DNA of 64,000 bases from assembly GCA_947359465.1 (NCBI GenBank), contig OX375883.1:18912088-18976087 (forward strand), read 5' to 3'. A program made the translations under genes and the position numbers. This document shows, one piece after another, positions 33,409 through 45,106 of the stretch. The first letter of the stretch is position 1; each line of letters opens with the position of its first letter. Source of the stretch: Metellina segmentata. Taxonomy: Eukaryota; Arthropoda; Arachnida; Araneae; Tetragnathidae. Below the pieces are notes generated by a model that saw nothing but the letters and a program-made list of their open reading frames with translations, did no database searches and was not told where the DNA came from.

Positions 33409-34370
33409 TTCATTACTGGCGGCAGACGCAAGTTTCTCAAACGGCATGTTAAGTGATCCGGGGATTAAAATGAGACGCTCGCTGTGATTGGCCCTCACGA
33501 TCACATGATATTGTTTACATTGCTTACGATAACCGAATCTGCATTCATACTGATAAAGCACGTACTTCGCCGTAGAATTGATTCCAAATTGTGAATAAAT
33601 ACGTAATTAATTGGTAATTTTTTAGTTAACGTCGTACTAGAGCAACACAACGGGCTATTGACGACGGTCCGGGATCAGTCCCTTGAGGGAAAGATCCAAG
33701 GACAACACCTCGTAATTTTGAACCACGGTCAGATGACGAAGCAACATCTGAGCTGGCACCCCACTCTCCAAACTGTGAATAAATAGGACTCGCACAGCAT
33801 TTTAATATGGGGTTGGGAAAAGAAATGCAAAGGTATTTAATTTCAAATTGGATTTTTATGGAAACCTAAATTTGGCAAGAAAGAACTGTACACAATGTCT
33901 TGACAGATGTATGTAATCTGATTATCTTTGTACTTGTCAGTATGGGTGTGTGTGTGTTGGTGTCGTGAAAAGTAACTTGCATTGTCAATTTTCTTTCATT
34001 CGTTTTGTATCAACAGAATAATTTTTATTCTACGACGAATTTGTATCTGCCATGGTCGTTTTCTACCTTTCGCTCTCTCCGGCTTCTAGGACAGAAGTGG
34101 CGCCATCTATCTTTTCGCTAAGCTGCTTGTTTAAGATTTACGCAGCTACCTTTATTTTCATTTTTCTTTTGAATTTCAATAAAAACATATTTGAATTTTT
34201 CCATTTAAGTAATATTATGATGATGAGATGAGCTGCTATTTAGAAGGTACTCCGCAATGACAGATCCAGTCCAGTCGTCGAAAGAATACTGTAATTGAGC
34301 ATAGAATGAAATGGGTCCTCCATTTTGTTTTTCCAAAAAGATGGTACTGCGCATGCGTTAAATGTAACTC
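33409..34370. repeat. giant palindrome, left arm
   Basis: Inverted copy of 34379-35140. It is interrupted by a SINE-A fragment (33602-33773), which explains its greater length. Landmarks shared in inverse order include the 'cgtagaattgattcc' block, the 'gacgaatttgt' block and 'catgcgttaaatgtaactc' next to the centre. Confidence 0.85.
33602..33773 (-). mobile_element. SINE-A, 5'-truncated, inside palindrome arm
   Basis: 12-bp target duplication TGTGAATAAATA (33590-33601 and 33774-33785). Only the 3' half and tail are present. The opposite arm at about 34975-34990 shows the uninterrupted sequence. Confidence 0.9.
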
Positions 34371-34378
34371 GCGAGAAA

Positions 34379-35222
34379 GAGTTACGCATGCGCAGTACTA
34401 CCTTTTTGCGAAGGATATTCTGCAAAAACAAAATGGATGACACATTTCATTCTATGCTAAAGTATAGTATTCTTGCGACTACTGGTCACTGGATAGGACG
34501 TATCATTACTGAGAACCTGTTCCATAGCAGCTCATGTCCTCATCATAATTTTGCTTAAATGGAAAATTTAAAACATAATTTTTTTAAAATTCAAAAGAAA
34601 AATGTAAATAAAGTTAGCTGCGTAATCTTTAACAAGCAGCTTAGCGATAAGATAGATGGCGCCACCTCTGTCCTCTAAGCCGGAGAGGGCGAACGGTAGA
34701 ATACGACCATGGCAGATACAAATTCGTCGTAGAATAAAAATTATTCTGTTGATACAAAACGAATGAAAGAAAATTGACAATGCAAGTTACTTTTCACGAC
34801 ACCAACACACACCCATACTGACAGGTACAAAGATAATCAGATTACATACATCTGTCAAGACATTGTGTACAATTCTTTCTTGCCAAATTTAGGTTTCCAT
34901 AAAAATCCAATTTGAAATTAAATACCTTTGTATTTCTTTTCCCAAACCCATATTAAAATGCTGTGCGAGTCCTATTTATTCACAATTTGGAATCAATTCT
35001 ACGGCGAAGTACGTGCTTGATCAGTATGAATGCAGATTCGGGCCAATGTAAACAATACCACGTGATCGTGAGGTAGCCAATCACAGCGAGCGTCTCATTT
35101 TAATCCCCGGATCACTTAACACGCCGTTTGAGAATACCGTTTTTGATAATCCTCGAGTTAACTCTTACTCGCGTATCAACTGATCCTCGAGTTAACTCGA
35201 GACTTGTGAATATGGCCGTTAG
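34379..35222. repeat. giant palindrome, right arm and outer terminus
   Basis: Begins with 'gagttacgcatgcgcagtac' beside a spacer of about 8 bp (34371-34378) and extends to 'gccgtttgagaa' (about 35133), mirroring the left arm. The outer portion 35134-35222 carries 'gagttaactcgag' palindromes and ends 'gtgaatatggccgtt', the family terminus. No ORF of credible length. It is a foldback-type element; its mobilising enzyme is unknown. Confidence 0.8.
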
Positions 35223-35344
35223 TGTTTGTTTCATTACACAAGTTATAAAATTTTAGTTTACGTAATTTTTAGTTCAATGAAATTATTAATCTAAGTATGG
35301 ACATTGAAATCTCAAAATTAAAATCGAACAAATGCATTTAACAA

Positions 35345-35840
35345 GCAAATTTCTTTAAAACAATTTTATTGCTAATATTTTGTATGCATCCCTTTGCTTT
35401 CTTTGACAGCTCTGAGCCATCTTGGCATGGACTGATTTAGTTTTTTGCAAAATATCATGTCGAATTTTTTCCATTCTTCTATCAACCATTCTTTAGATCT
35501 TTTTTTTTTATTTGAAATGGGATGTTCACGTTCTTTTTTCTGCAAATAGTTTCATATATGTACTCAGTGACATTGAGATTTAGTGACTGGATATAAGTTG
35601 TTACTGGCCAATTTTTGCACGTTTTCTTTCACATTTGCCCTTTAGTATGTAATATATTCATATGTCCACAATGCCATCTATAAAATTATCTTTACATCTT
35701 AAAATACATCCTTAAAATTTTTTAAATTTTCCTTGATTTGGCTTTCTCTACATTAACCTCTCCGTCATATTCAAACAAATTAAATTTGTTATCATCTGTA
35801 AAAAGTGCTTTATTACGAAATATTTCATTTTTTTTATTAT
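35345..35840 (-). pseudogene. decayed Tc1-like transposase remnant
   Basis: Conceptual minus-strand translation across several frames gives 'FTDDNKFNLFEYDGE' (first Asp block of Tc1 transposases). Nearer the end it gives 'WLIEEWKKFD' and 'QSMPRWLRAVKESKG', the usual Tc1 C-terminal block. Many stops and frameshifts. TIRs were not located. Confidence 0.6.
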
Positions 35841-35845
35841 ACAAC

Positions 35846-36346
35846 TAGCCATTGCGGGGTCAGCCCGGCGTTGATCGTGACAGTTCTTTTCGTGGGGTCA
35901 GGTGTGACCCCTGCTCGCTAAACCCTGGTGATTGCTACGAATTCCCATACAAATTCGTAGCCTATTGGAGAACAGCCATAATGGCGTTGCCCGTGGTGTT
36001 GTAAGCGTAAGGAAATTCGTAGTCTATTGGAATGAATTCCCTGCTAATTCCAATTCGGTTTTCTTCGCAAACCAAATTATGAATAACATGAACTGTGGTT
36101 TCCTTCACAAATTGGATACCAGTCATATCGGATTTGCCGGTGGTGTTGATTGGCTTCGCAAACCAACTAGGAATTCAGCGTGACGTCACAATCCTTTGGG
36201 AAAATATAAATATTTAATTCAAAAATTATTTATTAAAAGAAAATCAAACGTATAAAGCATCAATCTGTTGTTAAATTTCCCGCAGATTTCAAATCCGTTG
36301 AAATTTTCAAGCTATCTTTAAGGATCTCGATTTTAAAAAACAGAAC
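35846..36346 (-). mobile_element. Helitron-like repeat, copy C, truncated
   Basis: On the minus strand it ends in 'caatggCTAG' followed by T, fitting the CTRR-T terminus of Helitrons. Internal 'cgtgacagttcttttcgtgg' and 'ttcgcaaaccaaattatgaa' match copy B. The other end is cut by the Tc1 element at 36349, where 'gaaattttcaagctatcttt' is the last recognisable family sequence. Confidence 0.55.
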
Positions 36347-36348
36347 TA

Positions 36349-37849
36349 CACTCATGTCCATAAATTAAGGATAATGCCAGATCCGGCAAATAAAGGTTCA
36401 GAAACAAAACAAACGTGACTTATTCATAAAGCCCATTTATTAAACAAAAGATAAAGAACAAAAAAGATGGTGTATGTACGATACCATTCATAAAAACTAC
36501 GATTTTTGCTCACTGGAACAATTACAACAAATATCGACAAACAAAAACTTAACATGACATGGTTGGTATGATGGTTAATACATTGTATGTCTCCCAGACG
36601 GTGAAATACAGTCCGTACAATGCCTACGCATGCTGAGAACCAAATTATCGAGCTGATCTTGGGGAAATTCACTCCACTCAGGAAGCAATGCTCTCCGGTA
36701 CACATGTAGGAGGTGGTTGACGGGCTGAAACTCGTCGGCCAAGCATGTCGCACACATGCTTTACCAGATTCAAGTCAGGTGAGAATGCTGGCCATTCCAT
36801 ACGGGTGATATCCTCAGATTCAAGGCATTCGTTTACAATGTTTGCACGGTTAGGACGGGCGTTGTCATCCATAAATACAAATTCTGCGGTCATGGCACTC
36901 CTAAACAAACGTACATGTTATTCTAGAATGATGTCTCGATAACTTTGGCCTCTCATGGTTCCGATTTGACAATGTAGATCTGTTCTGTAGCCCAGTATAA
37001 ATCCGCCCCAAACGAGCAATCCTGCACCACCGTAACGGTGTCGTTCAATGAGGTTGTCTTGGTGGTAGCGGGTACCTGGCGTTCTCCATATGAACGTCCG
37101 CCGTGAATCAGACTGCAAGCTAAACCCGGACTCGTCGGAAAACATCACACAAGCCCACTGTGACGATTCCAGATTGCATGTTCTCTACTCCAGGTTAACA
37201 GGTGGCGACAATGAGTTGCCATGAGCGGAACACGTCTGACAGGCCTGCGTGCGTCCCCAACGTCCCAACATGTTCCAAACGTCTGTAAACGATTTGCTTT
37301 GAACCTGTCGTACCCGTGGCTGAAGATAGCTGACGAGAAAGGTCGGATCCGGTGCTCCGTCTGCTTCTTTTTGCAGTTACTGCCAAATACCGGTCGTCAT
37401 TCGGCGTTGTAACTCGGAGGATACCTGTACTGTAACTTCTACTGACATTTCCATCATTTTGGAATCGTTGCTAAAGCCTAGAGACGCCACTTTGGGCGAT
37501 TCCAAGTTACACTGAAACTTCCGTCTGAGTACGCCCACATTCCAGGCGGCCGATAATTCTATCATGTAAAAAATCATCGACATGCTTCCCCTGTGCCATA
37601 ACTATTCGGTTGTAGCACTCAGCGGCTTACAGAACGCTTGTGAACAATTTTACTTCTTTTCTACCATTCCTTATATACACCTCTCTTACACTCTCGTCAT
37701 TGTGACGTACTATCGGCGTCATCTGATGGCTTCCTGTAATTTTGATATTATTCTTGAAGATGTGTGCAATAATTCTATAGCTGAAATTTTTATTTTAGAG
37801 TTCGATTTCAGAGTGATTCTGAATTATCCATAATTTATGAACATGAGTG
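36349..37849 (-). mobile_element. Tc1-like transposon, 1.5 kb, inactive
   Basis: Ends in inverted repeats starting CACTCATGT(C/T)CATAAATTA, with TA at each junction (36347-36348 and 37850-37851). That gives a 1,501-bp element, the usual Tc1 size. The transposase on the minus strand is broken into several frames. One internal copia-derived sequence begins directly at its right TA. Confidence 0.9.
36424..37583 (-). pseudogene. Tc1 transposase, frameshifted, catalytic Glu lost
   Basis: Pieces in N-to-C order: a decayed DNA-binding part (37195-37583); 'FSDESGFSLQSDSRRTFIWR' and 'GAGLLVWGGFILG' (first Asp block); 'FVFMDDNARPNRANIVNECL' (second Asp); and 'WPAFSPDLNLVKHVCDMLG'. In Tc1 proteins the last block is normally SPDLNPIEHVW-like; here Lys replaces the Glu of the DD34E triad. 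Together with stops and frameshifts this makes the copy inactive. Confidence 0.85.
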
Positions 37850-37851
37850 TA

Positions 37852-38154
37852 ATTGAAAAGCCTGTAGACGAAAAGCAACCAATAACCTACAAATGGGTTT
37901 TCAAAAAGAAGATAGATGGAACGTACAAAGCACGTCTAGTAGCCAGAGGCTTCTTACAGAAAGAGGGGTTAGATTACACAGAGACATACTCTCCAGTTAT
38001 CAACGTATCATCACTCAGACTGGTGTGGCCGTCATTCTACAAGAAAATTTGCATGCCTATGCAATGGATGTGAAAACAGCGTTTCTAAATGGTGATCTCA
38101 AAGAGACTGTTTACATGTTTCAACCGCAAGGATATGATGCCACTTCCGTTAGAG
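37852..38154 (+). pseudogene. Ty1/copia reverse transcriptase, 5' part
   Basis: Two overlapping frames give copia RT: '[20 protein letters not shown]' and '[19 protein letters not shown]', then after a frameshift '[20 protein letters not shown]'. The catalytic YVDD region is absent; the sequence stops at a hAT insertion and resumes much nearer the RT C-terminus, so an internal deletion is also present. Confidence 0.9.
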
Positions 38155-39228
38155 CAGTGCTCCCCAACCTTTTTATCGCCGCGGACCGGATCATCGTTTG
38201 ATAATTTTAACGCGGCCCGGCTGAGGGGGGGGGGGAGAGAGGAACGTTAATTGTTTATATTTTAGACTGTTTTGATTTAATAATTTTAATTTAATTGTAT
38301 TTAAACATGCCTTCAAAATAAAATACAGTTACACCAAAAAATGAATATAAAGTTATTTAACATTTTAACTCACTAGAACGCTAAATCAATGAGAACCCTG
38401 AGTTTGTTTCATTGCAACGAGACGGTTTCATATGGGGAGACAATGACACCCGAAGTGTGTTGCTTATGCCCAGTTTATTCCGTTGTTTTGTTTGGGTTGA
38501 TGTCACTGCAGAAAACCCCGCTTCACACAGATAGGTTGTCGGAAATGGCAATAGGGATTTAAGTGCTGTGGTGGCAATCTCAATGTATTCTGCCATGACT
38601 TTAATCCAGAACACCGGCAGATTTGTTGTCTCGAACGTAGTTTTAAGGCCGCCTTCAGTTGCAATCTCCAGCGGTTGATCTTCTTGCACAGACATGCTAG
38701 ATTCGCCTGATTTGTTGACAAATGAGTTGCGGATCCATTCCTTACTAGCTCGTGGGTCTTTTGTGGTTGGTAAGTAGCTATCAAACTCTTTTAAAAGCAA
38801 AGACAGGTGATCGTGCACCAACTGGGAGAATGAATGTTTAGGCTCAGTCTCGCCTAAAATCCCGCTAATGTCTGAAACATGTCCAAAATGCCTCTGTTCA
38901 CGCGCCGTCCCCACGACTTCAGTTTGGCTTTAAATGCAGCTACTTTGTCTGCCAACTTGAAAACAGCTGTCACATTTGTCAAAATTGGAAAATAGAGACA
39001 TACAGAATTCAGAAATCATAATTTAAGCTCTAGTAACAGAACAAATTTCAAGTTATGATTTACCGCCTCCTAATTTGAGTGGACATTTCATAGATAAGAA
39101 CCGCACAAACCCGAGAGAAATACACCACAGTACATAAAATGGAAATAATTTAATGTTCCTTGGGCGGCCCGGTACCATTTGATCCACGGACCGGTACCGG
39201 TCCGTCGCCCGGGGGTTGATGACCACTG
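38155..39228 (-). mobile_element. hAT element with internal deletion
   Basis: Imperfect TIRs start CAGTGCTCCCCAACC (left) and CAGTGGTCATCAACC (right, inverted). The imperfect 8-bp flanks CGTTAGAG (38147-38154) and CTTTAAAG (39229-39236) agree at six of eight positions, and hAT duplications often look like this. The left subterminal part includes 'ccgcggaccgg' and a G-run. It carries only the transposase C-terminus. Confidence 0.75.
38381..38914 (-). pseudogene. hAT transposase C-terminal fragment (ZBED5/SCAND3-like)
   Basis: 177-codon minus-strand frame. 'FWIKVMAEYIEIATTALKSL' is followed by 'LPFPTTYLCEAGFSAVTSTQ' and 'TKQRNKLGISNTLRVSLSP', the dimerisation-domain end typical of the hAT transposases that gave rise to ZBED5 and SCAND3. 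The N-terminal BED zinc finger and most of the RNase H-like core are missing. Confidence 0.85.
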
Positions 39229-39236
39229 CTTTAAAG

Positions 39237-39538
39237 GACAACATCGTGCACTTGTATGCACTTTGTTCTACCTGGTTGTGACTACGAGACCTGATATCCT
39301 CTTTTCTGTGAACTGTCTCGGCCAACTTCAAGAAAAACCGACTGTTTCAGCCTGGAATGGAAAACATATTTGAGGTATTTGAAAGGTTCAACCAATCTTA
39401 AAATTGTTCATACAAAACAAGTAAGTTTAGTTTTTGATCTTAAATTACTTGTGAATGCAGATTGAGCTTCTCATTCGATAGACAGAAAATCAATGAGTGG
39501 TTATATTTTGATGTTTACTGATTGTTCAATATTGTGGT
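39237..39538 (+). pseudogene. Ty1/copia RT end and RNase H start
   Basis: Reads 'LVVTTRPDILFSVNCLGQL', the RT C-terminal motif of copia elements, followed by a degenerate stretch and then 'DRKSMSGYILMFTDCSILW', the start of copia RNase H. The coding region is broken at this Trp by the BEL insertion and continues at 45324. Confidence 0.85.
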
Positions 39539-39750
39539 TGTTCAGCCTCCATGTATGTGACGCGCAAATCCGCCAGAGGGCGATACTTTGTTTTTACTTC
39601 CTCTCGGCGCTTCATGCGCATTATAGTTCCTGCTCCCGTATTGTCAACAAGCAGGACGCAAGCGCGTCTTCATTTATTCTTTTGTTAAGAATCTTGTTTT
39701 TGTTAGTCATCACGGCGTCAGCCTGAGTTAATTTCCCAACGACAGAAACA
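39539..39750 (+). repeat. BEL 5' LTR
   Basis: 212 bp, TG...CA ends, identical to the 3' LTR except for two substitutions. The border was fixed by the 5-bp duplication GTGGT outside the element. Confidence 0.97.
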
Positions 39751-39753
39751 ATT

Positions 39754-39771
39754 TGGAGGCACCGACGAGAT
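39754..39771 (+). other. BEL primer-binding site
   Basis: Three bases after the LTR, TGGAGGCACCG begins a tRNA-complementary site. The first eleven bases fit the complement of metazoan tRNA-Thr 3' ends as I recall them, with a weaker match after that. The tRNA identity is inference. Confidence 0.6.
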
Positions 39772-39922
39772 TATTACAAGAATTCGCGGATCAACGCAGC
39801 AACAGCGCATCAAAACCAAAAAAGCTAAGTGGTTTTTCATTTCGTACTGAAGCTTGTCTTTGGTTTCACTGCATCAATTTTACAAAACTGTGAATTCAAT
39901 CAGCAATTGCCATTCAGTCACA

Positions 39923-40174
39923 ATGACTGAAAAAGAAGCTACGGCAAAACAACTACTTGGCCACGCCCGTGGTTCAATGACGCGCATAGCGAACTATATT
40001 AGTGACAGTTCGTCACAATTTTCAAAAAGAGATCTAAGCAACAGACTTGAAAAGCTGGAACAATCTTATACTGATTTCAAGAATGCAGACGCCATATTAC
40101 CTCCGCAACAATCAGAAATGGAGGATATTTCGAAGAAAAATACTTCGAAACCAAAGCCAAGTTGCAGGACATGA
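39923..40174 (+). pseudogene. BEL gag N-terminus
   Basis: The ATG at 39923 is chosen because the following residues ('MTEKEATAKQLLGHARGSMT') are typical of a BEL gag start; an upstream ATG at 39854 adds an atypical extension. The frame runs out near 40120 and the sense reading ('EEKYFETKAKLQDMIDEF') resumes in another frame, so a one-base indel separates it from the main ORF. Confidence 0.75.
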
Positions 40175-42903
40175 TTGATGAATTTTCTATTCCAAATGTA
40201 TCAAATGCTCATAATCAATTGCATAACATTAGTAATTTTAAATTGCCTAGAATTAATATTCAGTCCTTCACTGGCAAGTATACTGATTGGCCTTCATTCA
40301 AAGATTTGTATCTATCTCTTGTACATAATAATGAATGTCTCACAGATATTCAAAAATTTCAGTACCTCAAAGGTCTTTTAATGCATGAACCAGCTTCTAT
40401 TATAAAGCACATTCCTGTTTCGGAAACCAGCTATCAAGAAGCATGGGACAAATTAATGGGCAGGTACGAGTGTAAAAAACAAATCACTGCCTCATTAATT
40501 AAAATATTTCTTGATCAACCCGCAGTCAGTCAACCAAACTCTCGGGAATTAAGAAAAATAGCAGACATCTCTGACGAGACAATCAGAGGATTAAAATCAC
40601 TCCATGAAAAGGCAACTACAAAAGACCCATGGTTAATCTTTATATTACTGCAAAAGGTTGATTTTAAAACACGCCAAGCATGGGCACAACTCACAACCAA
40701 AGACGAATTTCCGTCTTTCGAAAGGTTTTTACAGTTCCTTAATGACAGATGTGCGTCATTAGAATTATATCAAAGCGATGACATTTCAATCGACAAAAAA
40801 GAAAAGGGATTTCGCAATAAAAGTTTCTCAAATAACAACGGTAACAACTGTTCTCTATGTTCAAACCCTCATTATTTGTATGAATGCTTTAAATTCAAAA
40901 ACCTAAGCGTAAAAGAAAGGAAGCAATTCGTATTGAGGAATAAAATTTGCCAAAACTGTTTGATTTCAACGAGTCATAATCACTACATGTGTAAGTTAAG
41001 TAGTTGCAAGAATTGTGGAGAAAAACACAGCAGTTATTTATGCAGGAGATCCAGGGGTCCCATTTCAGCATTTTCACGTAGTCGTAACTCTGCGACAGAA
41101 CCCCCAGATACTGACCTTGAACCGCAGCCGAGTTCTAACCACTTGACGGGGAAAGAAGTTTCTCCCGATACAACAAATTTATGCGCTCTACTCCCAACAG
41201 CGAAATTAACAGTAAGCAATAGTGAAGGAAATTGTAAACATGTAACAGCTCTTCTCGACAGCGGAAGTCAAATTACTATGGTGCGAGAAGGTGTATTGAA
41301 GGATTTATGTGTAGTCAGAAAAAAGGATAGATATCCGGTTAAGGGGCTAGGAAAGACGCCAGTTGGTTTCACCAAGGGGTCGGTTTGTTTAACATTACAT
41401 TCTGGAACTGATTCACAGGCAGAACTAAATATCAACGCTTTCATCTTGAATAATTTGACAGGTCCTTTACCTGCAAAACAAATAAATCACCAAGACTTCC
41501 AACACTTAAAAAACCTCCAACTTGCAGATCCTGAGTTTTACATTCCAAAAGAAATTGATTTAATTATTGGTGCAGACTATTTTATCTCTATTCTTTTACC
41601 GGAAAAAATAGTATCTCCAAACAGCAATTTAATTGCACACAACTCAACTCTCGGATTTCTCATTTCCGGGAAGTTGCCTGAAAAATATTCCAAAACAAAT
41701 GCCTCTACACAAATTGATGTGTTCGAGTTGAACATTGATACAGAGCTTCAGCGGCTTCAGGAAATAGAGAACACAAAAAAGAATCTTTTGACACCAGAAG
41801 AGCAATTTTGCGAAACACATTTTAAGGAAACTCATTCCCTCAATCAAAGCGGTCGTTTCGTGGTTAAACTCCCTTTCTATAAAACACATCTCAGTTTGGG
41901 TGACTCTAAACCTGCAGCACTTTCACGTTTCTTGGCAATGGAAAGAAAATTTGCAATTAATCACGAGTTTGAAAAGCAGTACAAAAATTTTATGGTGGAA
42001 TACGAACAGCTAGGTCACATGACAGTCATCGAAAATGATCAGTCATCAGACACTCCTTGTAATGGCAAGTACATACTCCCTCATCACGCTATCTTGAAAC
42101 CATCGAGCCTAACAACTTCAACACGCGTTGTATTTGACGCATCAAGTAAAAGTAGCAATGACGTTTCGTTAAATAGCATTCTAGGAGTAGGCCCTAAATT
42201 ACAAAGGGACATTTTCGAAATTTTGTTAAGTTTTCGAATTCCGAAAGTGGTATTTACCGCAGATTTGGAAAAAATGTACCGTCAAATTTTAGTAGCGGAC
42301 GAAGATCAAAATTTTCAACGCAGACTTTGGCGCTATAATCCCAATGATCCAATTCGGGAATACAAGTTAAACACAGTCACATATGGCACTTCATCTGCTT
42401 CATTTTTGGCAACAAGATGCTTGAAACAAATATCGCTCCAGGTTAGCGATGATACAGAAATGACTCGCATTATTCAAGAAGACTTCTACATGGATGATCT
42501 GCTCAGTGGAGCTGAATCCGTGGATGAAGCTGCATCAATTTGCAAGCAAATTACTTCAATTTTTCAAGCACATGGTTTTCATTTGAGAAAATGGAATTCA
42601 AATTCATCCGAATTATTAACTCAGTTTCGTGATCACAAATCACATGAATCAAATTTTGAAATCATTCCAAAAGAAAGTTCTAAGGTGTTAGGAATGTTTT
42701 GGGACTCAACAAAGGATAACTTCAATTTCAAAGCTGTTTTACAGCTAACTACACCTTTAACTAAACGAAGTATACTTTCAGAGTCGGCCCGCATTTTTGA
42801 CCCATTAGGACTCTTATCTCCTTGCACTATTTTGATTAAAATAATTTATCAAAATTATGGCTCACGAAAGGAGACTGGGACACACATATTCCACCACATT
42901 TAG
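40162..42903 (+). pseudogene. BEL gag-protease-RT polyprotein part
   Basis: 913 codons in one frame. Residues about 1-210 are the DUF1759 gag domain ('LPRINIQSFTGKYTDWPSF'). Residues 225-295 hold zinc-binding clusters ('CSLCSNPHYLYEC', 'CKNCGEKHSSYLC'). Around 366 is the DUF1758 aspartic protease signature 'ALLDSGSQITM'. From about 560 on is RT, with 'TRVVFDASSKSSNDVSLN', 'VVFTADLEKMYRQI' and the catalytic 'DFYMDDLLSGA' near 775. It then enters the Pao A17/RNase H linker and ends prematurely at 42901-42903 through a frameshift near 42850. The active-site residues named here are intact. Confidence 0.93.
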
Positions 42904-43718
42904 TGAACGAGTGGATCAAATTTCGAAGTACTTTTAGTCAGATAAATCACTGCAACATCCCGAGACGTGTAATCATCAACAGCGAGTGTGTTATACAATT
43001 ACACGGTTTTTGCGACGCATCTTCATTGGCTTTTGCGGCTGCTGTATATTGCCGTCAAGTTCACAACAACACTGCAAAGGTTCATCTTTTAGTTGCTAAG
43101 ACTAAAGTCGCGCCCATCAAACAAGTTTCAATACCGCGACTCGAACTTTCCAGTGCACATTTATTATCCAAGTTACTCAAAGCAGTTTTTAACACTTTAA
43201 GCAAATACGAATTTGAAGTGTTTGCGTGGACTGACTCGAAGGTGGTTCTCTCCTGGCTAAACGCACATCCACGAAAATGGAAAACGTTTGTAGCCAATAG
43301 AACATCTCAAATCATTGAATTAGTACCCACTAAACACTGGCATCATGTTCCTTCCAAAGAAAATCCGGCAGATATTGCATCTCGAGGTATTCATCCTGAG
43401 AGCTTGCAACAATGCAAATTGTGGTGGGAAGGTCCAGACTTTCTAGCTCTTAACGAAGCGAGTTGGCCGAAAACCGAACTTAAGGCAGACGGTTACAAAG
43501 AAGTCGACGCCGAGCAGAGATCTGATTCGGTATTCAGTTGTCATCTTCAAAAATCTAATGATCTATTTACAAATCTTTTCGAACATTTTCAAGTTTATCT
43601 AAAGTTATTCGCATTGTTGCATACTGCCAACGATTTATTAAAAATTGCAAGAAACGTATTGATAGTCAAAGAATTCAACACAATGACCTATCTAAACGTT
43701 CAGTGCCTCTCTCATTAA
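42903..43718 (+). pseudogene. BEL RNase H domain
   Basis: 271 codons in a second frame. 'LHGFCDASSLAFAAAVYCR' (first Asp), 'ISIPRLELSSAHLLSKLL'-type segment at 43120-43170 (Glu) and 'VFAWTDSKVVLSWL' (second Asp) form the RNase H core. 'WHHVPSKENPADIASRG' follows, typical of Pao elements. Starts where the previous frame stops and ends at another frameshift near 43700. Confidence 0.9.
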
Positions 43719-44425
43719 CAGAAATACACACTGCTGAACGAGCTATAAATCATTGGATTCAAGAACTTTATTTTTTTGAGGATTTGAAATCAGTAAAAGA
43801 GAAAAAACCTTTACCAAAGAAAAGTCAATTACGTTCACTAAACCCATTTGTAGATGTTGACGGTCTTCTACGGGTGGGAGGACGTATTCAAAATTCACCA
43901 TTAACATTTAACATCAAGCATCCAATTATACTTCCCTCGCAACATAAAATTAGCGAATTACTCGTTAAGGAGCGTCATATCACTCATTTGCATGCCGGGC
44001 CTACGTTGCTTTCTCATATTGTCATACAGTCTCGCTGGATAATCGGAGGTAAACGAATCATTAATAAATGTGTCAACAAGTGTTTGATTTGCTGCAGATT
44101 CAAGGCTTCAACAGCGCCACAGCAAATGGGTAATTTGCCTGAACACCGTGTAACTTTAGAGAGACCTTTCTTCAGCTGTGGAATTGATTATGCTGGCCCA
44201 GTTCAAGTTAAATTTAACAAGGGTCGTGGCTCTAAAACAACTAAGGGCTACATCGCATTATTCGTCTGCATGGCTACAAAAGCTGTACACATTGAGGCCG
44301 TTAGCGATCTCACAACTGATGCTTTCTTAGCCGCACTTAGACGTTTCACCTCGCGTCGAGGTAACCCCCGACACATATATAGTGACAATGGTACTCTAAT
44401 TTTGTGGGTGCCCGTAGAAAGTTAA
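43703..44425 (+). pseudogene. BEL integrase, zinc finger and core
   Basis: 240 codons. The HHCC zinc finger is 'HITHLHAGPTLLSHIVIQSR' with 'CVNKCLICCRFKA'. The catalytic core has 'FFSCGIDYAGPV' (first Asp), 'VHIEAVSDLTTDAFLAALR' and 'RHIYSDNGT' (second Asp). A frameshift right after the second Asp block truncates it. Confidence 0.9.
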
Positions 44426-45087
44426 ATGAACTATATCAATTCATGTCTACCATTCAAGATAACGAAGCTGTGTCACATCATCTGACAAAATCAACTATTG
44501 AATGGCACATGATTCCACCAGCCTCTGCTCACGTTGGTGGTGTTTGGGAAGCTGCAATTAAGTCAGCGAAATTTCATCTGAAACGCATTTTGTGCGGAAC
44601 GCTATTAACATTCGAAGAACTTGCTACAATTCTCGCACAAATTGAGGCTATCTTGAATTCAAGACCCCTCACTTATGTGAATGAGTCTGACACTCAATCC
44701 ATAAACACCCTCACTCCTTCTCATTTTATTACAGAAGATGTTTTAAGCTCAATTCCAGATGATCCTATTGCCTCTCGGTCCTTGAAGTCCCGATGGGAGC
44801 TCCTTCAAAACCTAAGACGAGGATTCTGGAAGAGGTGGAGCAAAGAGTACGTCACTTCTCTTCAACCCCGTAAGAAGTGGCAGTCCAAGCAACTTAATCT
44901 TGCCGTGGACGACATGGTTCTCCTACAAGACCTGCAAACGTCTCCACTGACGTGGCCACTGGGGCGTGTTGTTGCAGTCCATCCAGGACAAGACGGACTA
45001 GTACGGACAGTCTCCATACAGACACGGCTTGGAACTTTCAAGCGCTCAACCGTGAAGGTGATACCCTTACCCAAGTATCAGGACTGA
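44404..45087 (+). pseudogene. BEL integrase C-terminus with DUF5641
   Basis: 227 codons. 'PPASAHVGGVWEAAIKSAK' supplies the Glu of the integrase triad, followed by 'ILNSRPLTYV' and 'TPSHFI'. The C-terminal DUF5641 region is 'WELLQNLRRGFWKRWSKEYV' and 'WPLGRVVAVHPGQDGLVRTV'. It ends with a stop 20 bp before the 3' LTR. Confidence 0.92.
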
Positions 45088-45093
45088 GGTCCT

Positions 45094-45106
45094 GAGGGCG
45101 GGAGTA
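45094..45106 (+). other. BEL polypurine tract
   Basis: 'gagggcgggagta' lies directly before the 3' LTR start and would prime plus-strand synthesis. Confidence 0.75.

Noticed and set aside
38155..39228. CRISPR-like or virus-like interpretation of the nested insertions
   Set aside because: Ends, duplications and coding motifs identify ordinary hAT, BEL and copia elements.
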